Shown: piece by piece, positions 10,101 through 12,152 of the stretch
Numbering within the stretch: position 1 is the stretch's first letter
Layout of the letters: each line of letters starts with the position of its first letter
Source: Ichthyophonus hoferi
Taxonomy: Eukaryota; Opisthokonta; Ichthyosporea; Ichthyophonida; Ichthyophonidae
Assembly: GCA_002751075.1 (NCBI GenBank)
Contig: NAOQ01000379.1
Span: forward strand, 64,036-76,187
Direction of reading: 5' to 3'
Length of the DNA: 12,152 nt
Notes under the pieces: generated by a model
What the model saw: the letters and a program-made list of their open reading frames with translations, nothing else
The model's database searches: none
What the model was told of the DNA's origin: nothing
Program-made: the position numbers and the translations under genes

Positions 10101-10530
10101 ACTGACATATCTGTACACTATAATATATAGGCACGACAAGGCTTGGGTGGACGTTAGCAAGCTCAACCATCTACGAAGGAATGGCATTACATATGCCCAA
10201 ACCTCTCTTATGACAGGCGACATGTAAGTCCTCCCTTCTTGGCCTTTGCACCTGGGCCGTCTGTTGTCTACCTTTATTATGTTTATTGTATCTATGTTTA
10301 TTTCTCTCTCTCTTGCTTCTCTTTCCCTGCCCGATAGAAATCAGCCAATCATGCTTACTTATTCTCCCGTCCATGTGTCTATCCCCCTTCTCATTGGTGT
10401 GTATCTACACCTCTCTAGGTACTATATTCCCCGGCGGGTAGTGCACCAGTTCCACACTGTAGCAGCCTGTAGCAGCACTTTCTGGACCTTTCGTTACAAG
10501 AACTATCATCATCAACCACAGCTACCATAG
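2684..10530 (+). CDS. RSBN1: RSBN1/RSBN1L (KDM9, DPY-21) family histone H4K20 demethylase, 15 exons
   Basis: Exons: 2684-2721, 3025-3146, 3519-3662, 4389-5444, 5775-5821, 6320-6429, 6578-6612, 7140-7327, 7528-7676, 7973-8144, 8492-8621, 9059-9230, 9601-9759, 10131-10223 and 10419-10530 (stop TAG). They total 2727 bases, 908 residues, against about 800 in human RSBN1 (from memory). Every junction keeps phase and every intron is GT-AG. The C-terminal 370 residues match the family: GGASIVHVY, TMGIIHGC, SLVGTV followed by TGGYF, LPWGRLS, PGEQEIP, the HID iron motif and YYIPRRVVHQFHTV. Known members are nuclear Fe(II)/2-oxoglutarate enzymes that convert H4K20me2 to me1; DPY-21 acts in X-chromosome dosage compensation. 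The start is the first ATG after an in-frame stop. Exons 8-15 are the surest; exons 1, 5 and 7 rest mainly on phase and splice sites. Confidence 0.93.
3044..3121 (+). other. RanBP2/NZF zinc finger encoded by exon 2 of the RSBN1 gene
   Basis: Residues about 20-45 read W-x-C-x2-C-x3-N-x6-C-x2-C, with W22, C24, C27, N31, C38 and C41: a complete RanBP2-type finger. The pair T28-F29 just after the second Cys, and the hydrophobic V40 before the last Cys, follow the ubiquitin-binding NZF pattern (compare NPL4 and TAB2). The RNA-binding ZRANB2 type usually has Arg near the third Cys, absent here. An acidic Ser/Glu stretch (SASESEDEDS) precedes it and a basic stretch (RRERVKR) follows. It joins exon 1 (GA+T gives Asp13) and exon 3 in phase, which supports membership of this gene. 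Ubiquitin binding is inference. Confidence 0.85.
3447..3514 (+). repeat. 24-bp tandem repeat, about 2.5 copies, at the end of intron 2
   Basis: ATACTATCATACATACCTACAT occurs at 3447-3468 and 3471-3492. A third, shortened unit starts at 3495 and runs into CATACTATCCTAT (3502-3514), four bases before the first exon 3 acceptor. The array therefore supplies the pyrimidine-poor 3' end of the intron. It is complementary to the pentamer array in intron 3. The rest of intron 2 is AT-rich without other structure. Confidence 0.8.
3803..3961 (+). repeat. Degenerate GGATA/GTATA pentanucleotide satellite in intron 3
   Basis: About 160 bases consist almost entirely of GGATA and GTATA pentamers mixed with short TATAATA variants. 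The lack of point interruptions outside these variants suggests slippage-driven growth. The complementary strand is open for over 100 codons only because the repeat lacks stop triplets, so it is not a gene. Copies pair with the end of intron 2. Confidence 0.85.
4077..4106 (+). repeat. (ACATAT)5 microsatellite in intron 3
   Basis: Five perfect ACATAT units, followed by a decayed partial unit to about 4118. It lies in the same 726-base intron as the pentamer satellite. The remainder of the intron to 4388 is ordinary T-rich sequence ending in the TTTAATCTCAG acceptor. Confidence 0.8.
5775..6612 (+). other. RSBN1 exons 5-7: short linker exons
   Basis: Exon 5 (47 bases) adds KTQRLIKQQQPSANPE. Exon 6 (110 bases) adds the RNGEVKNATDG to KKR segment, with IKVESEVNEI; VKVE-type motifs can be SUMO sites, which is only a guess. 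Exon 7 (35 bases) adds RLSELTTTTASP. Exons 5 and 7 are microexons supported by acceptor and donor sequences and by phase, not by family resemblance. The exon 7 donor, GTTCGT, is a poor match to consensus, but the frame meets TAG within four codons, so splicing must occur there or nearby. Skipping exon 7 would break the frame unless a cryptic acceptor near 7152 were used. Confidence 0.65.
6212..6319 (+). other. Optional in-frame extension of RSBN1 exon 6 (alternative acceptor at 6211)
   Basis: A strong acceptor, a T/C-rich run ending CCTTCCACAG at 6211, lies 108 bases upstream of the one I chose at 6319. There is no AG between them, and the frame stays open in the right phase. Using it would add 36 residues beginning FSLYIFLLFYLMLGIIQY, a strongly hydrophobic stretch of about 23 residues. 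The 6319 acceptor has its own TTGAC branch-like site and CTCCTTCTCCT tract, so this may be plain intron whose T-rich sequence reads as hydrophobic. Confidence 0.35.
6613..7139 (+). other. RSBN1 intron 7
   Basis: A 527-base T-rich intron with three CCAATCA heptamers (6688, 6888, 7116), the last 18 bases before the acceptor. I see no open frame, repeat array or RNA gene. The donor is the unusual GTTCGT; the acceptor is a CCATACCAG/GTGCAG tandem pair. Confidence 0.6.
7342..7526 (+). repeat. Pyrimidine-rich intron 8
   Basis: Nearly the whole 200-base intron is C/T, with clusters of CCTTCTC and CCCCTC units. It includes a 12-base stretch (7486-7497) exactly complementary to the purine tract of intron 10. 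It could be an extended polypyrimidine tract for exon 9. The complementary strand reads Gly/Glu/Arg-rich and is not a gene. Confidence 0.65.
8160..8189 (+). repeat. GA-rich purine tract just after exon 10
   Basis: AGAAGGAGAGGGAGAG (8160-8175) continues as GA and GGGAGAGGG to 8189, starting 16 bases after the exon 10 donor. Position 8160-8175 is the exact reverse complement of 8740-8755 in intron 11. The rest of intron 10 to 8491 is AT-rich, with one short hairpin (AACGGG 8384-8389 with CCCGTT 8400-8405). Confidence 0.7.
8695..8766 (+). repeat. CT-rich tract in intron 11
   Basis: A 72-base, almost pure C/T run of TCTTCC and CTCTCC units begins about 75 bases after the exon 11 donor. It is far from the acceptor at 9058, so it is not that exon's normal polypyrimidine tract. 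It contains the 16-base perfect complement of the purine tract in intron 10. The rest of intron 11 holds two TGATTGG heptamers (8823, 9013). Confidence 0.7.
9231..10130 (+). other. RSBN1 introns 12 and 13 (9231-9600, 9760-10130)
   Basis: These introns of 370 and 371 bases flank exon 13. Intron 12 shows only AT-rich sequence. Intron 13 has one TGATTGG at 9885 and a two-copy 12-bp direct repeat, ACCTYGTAATGT, at 10032-10055. Retaining intron 13 would add about 20 residues and then stop, removing the last iron ligand. Its donor, GTATGA, is weaker than most in this gene. Confidence 0.6.
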
Positions 10531-12152
10531 ACGTAGACGTCATATATGGATGTATTTAGATATAGTAGTTGCTATGAACCCGATCTTCAACAACAAAGAA
10601 GATTACTATTGCATCGACACTATGAGCTATGATTATTTTATAATTTAGCGTTTCTCTTTTTCTTTTTTTTTGAAGCCTATCGTACTATGCTCGATATTGC
10701 ATTTGGTTTTGTATGTGCTGTGTTGGAATGTACTCCTTTCATAATTAATATATATTATTATTAATGTGTGCCTAATATTAGTTATTTGTGGTGGGAGGTG
10801 ATTGGTGGAATCTTTCTGCAAGAGGAGAAGGCTTTCCTTGTTGGCCCAGTCACCACAACTAATGAGCGGCCACCTTGAAATGCATGTTGGCAGAAAACCT
10901 TTATCGCTTTATATATCACATTGGTTGTATTGTTATTTCTGTTGTTCGAGTTTTTTAGTGTATTTATATTATAAATCATAGCAATGGCCTGATATTGAAT
11001 AGGAAAATAACTTTATACTTGTTTTGCAATACAAGAAAATTAGAAATATTATAGATTACTTTATTTAAAATAACTTTTATAAACCTGGACCACCATAAGA
11101 AGAAAAAAAACTATGGAATCTGCAATTATTTGGTCAGTTTGCATAGGTGTATGTAGTGGCCTAGTAGTTGGGGAAATTCTAAACAGCCCAGCCATACCTG
11201 TTGCTTAAATAATTAAGTTTTAATGGTTATTTAAAATGCGACAACCCCATTATTTGAATATATATTGCTCAAAGTAATCAAAGTACAGTAAAATAAAATA
11301 GACAACCTACATGTACCATCATTGTCTGTGTATAATAGTTTATAATATTTTGTAATACTTTCATCACCAAACGTAGTCTTTATAAGTCTAACTATAGCAA
11401 GCATGTTATCTAATTTCCTATCCCACTATCTTTAAACCAAATGTAGATCTGGTCTAATATTTATATTTCGAGGTAGATGGAAATGAAAGAGGAAGATGAC
11501 CGAGTATATATATTAAAGAGAGTGGGATATGAGTGATCTATAGACTACCAGCAGAAATTAAACTTGGAATAAGAGAACGTCAAACAGAAAAGCGTTGTTT
11601 TAAAAACACGTGAATGAAATGATAAAAACTGAAACTTCATACTTACGAGGTATTTTGGCTCAGTGCAGTTAATTCTGAGATTTGGTTTATATTCAAGCAC
11701 TTGGCCTATTCATTTTGAAGAGTGTCATTATACTGATACTTAAAATCAAATAAGTTTACTGATGACGACCTTGTCAACTCATATTTAAAACAGCTATGTA
11801 AAATCAAAAAAGCTTAAATTAAAATTAGTTGTTGATAATTCTTATATATTAATCAATTCTGAACTCGATTCACTTGAAAATTATACTAGAAATGTATGTC
11901 AGCTCCCTTTTTCACCATATACTTCTTAACAATTTGACTAACAATATGAATATCATGCTAGACTTGATTTTGGAGTTTGGGGCCTCTGGGTTATGTTACG
12001 CATTTATTTATTGCTACTTGATCAAACTGTATAGTTGTATTGGACCTCATAATGTCAGATTCAGCATTGATATTTCTGTTGTTTGGTAGCGATCTTCCCG
12101 TACTAGTGCTGGTTAATTGAGTTATTTGAATTCTGATTCATGTTTATGTTTG
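10531..12152. other. 3' UTR and AT-rich flank of the RSBN1 gene
   Basis: No AATAAA is seen soon after the stop. The first perfect one is at 11292-11297, about 760 bases on. A run of AATTAATATATATTATTA near 10745-10762 followed by a GT-rich TGTGTGCC could be a variant poly(A) region. A patch of higher GC content at 10795-10880 stands out but encodes nothing I recognise. From 10880 to the end the sequence is AT-rich with only chance open frames, and I see no transposon ends or RNA genes. Confidence 0.5.

Larger units (their letters stand above)
5491..10351. repeat. Dispersed TGATTGG/CCAATCA heptamer in RSBN1 introns
   Basis: TGATTGG starts at 4825, 5491, 5836, 6306, 6451, 6532, 8823, 9013, 9885 and 10799. 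Its complement CCAATCA starts at 2225, 6688, 6888, 7116, 8604, 9628 and 10345. That is 17 copies; 12 lie in introns 4-7, 11, 13 and 14, three in exons and two outside genes. My rough hand estimate for random sequence at 60% AT is under two. The motif is the core of an NF-Y (CCAAT) site, but a splicing or RNA-pairing role is as plausible. Confidence 0.6.
7140..10530 (+). other. RSBN1 exons 8-15: JmjC-type catalytic region
   Basis: These encode residues about 518-908. A Thr/Ser/Pro-rich lead-in ends near residue 542 and the conserved fold begins at DLPTLDILRALGGS. Blocks in order: GGASIVHVY (571-579), VHTMGIIHG (exon 9), MTIGQYDDRI and MRKMSLVGTVQ (exon 10), ETGGYFKDV and ETLPWGRLSSKYG (exon 11), LLVCPGEQEIP and GCHIDFYG (exon 12), EEVQKMLQLDFNEDPVNQL (exon 13), WVDVSKLNHLRRNGITYAQ (exon 14) and YYIPRRVVHQFHTVAA (exon 15). 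The Fe(II) ligands by family comparison are H778 (codon 9199-9201), D780 (9205-9207) and H881 (10444-10446), all present, so the enzyme should be active. Exon 8 has two acceptors six bases apart (7139 and 7145), both in frame. Confidence 0.95.

Noticed and set aside
10765-10878. 37-codon open frame and GC-richer patch after the RSBN1 stop, considered as an alternative last exon
   Set aside because: The only nearby acceptor (after 10780) would join in the wrong phase and stop after a few codons. No recognisable protein.
11113-11208. 31-codon open frame MESAIIWSVC... with a hydrophobic middle
   Set aside because: Chance frames of this length are common in AT-rich DNA. No splice, promoter or family evidence supports it.
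11874-12089. 71-codon open frame near the right edge, hydrophobic
   Set aside because: It lacks an ATG at its start, matches no family I know and has AT-rich composition like its surroundings.

Overview
This is a eukaryotic, most likely animal, genomic window. Both genes are on the + strand, are cut by GT-AG introns of about 150-730 bases, and sit in AT-rich DNA with about 1.3 kb between them. The compact spacing, and an oligopeptidase B-like gene beside a metazoan-type RSBN1 gene, suggest an early-branching invertebrate. A sponge is my best guess, but this is inference from style and not an identification.

Layout. (1) Positions 1-1376 hold the last exons of a prolyl-oligopeptidase-family (S9A, oligopeptidase B-like) serine peptidase. 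The catalytic His is visible; the nucleophile Ser and acid Asp lie off the left edge. A poly(A) signal follows at 1518. (2) Positions 1524-2683 are AT-rich intergenic DNA ending in the presumed promoter of gene 2, with a forkhead-like palindrome at 2564-2576. (3) Positions 2684-10530 hold a complete 15-exon gene that I assembled by hand from splice sites and reading phase. It encodes about 908 residues and is an orthologue of RSBN1/RSBN1L (KDM9; C. elegans DPY-21), the JmjC-type histone H4K20me2 demethylase family. The Fe(II)-binding HxD...H triad is intact. The N-terminus carries a RanBP2/NZF zinc finger that I do not recall in the human proteins, followed by a long Lys/Glu/Arg-rich linker. 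(4) Positions 10531-12152 are AT-rich 3' flank with no gene I can support.

The two genes are unrelated in function and do not form an operon. The most interesting signals lie in the second gene: the probable ubiquitin-binding finger joined to a histone demethylase; complementary simple-sequence tracts that bracket exon 3 (a phase-symmetric exon) and exon 11, and could favour exon skipping or circular RNA; a strong excess of the heptamer TGATTGG/CCAATCA, mainly in introns; and an alternative acceptor that would add a hydrophobic segment in frame. I see no tRNA, rRNA, CRISPR array, viral fossil or transposon coding region.
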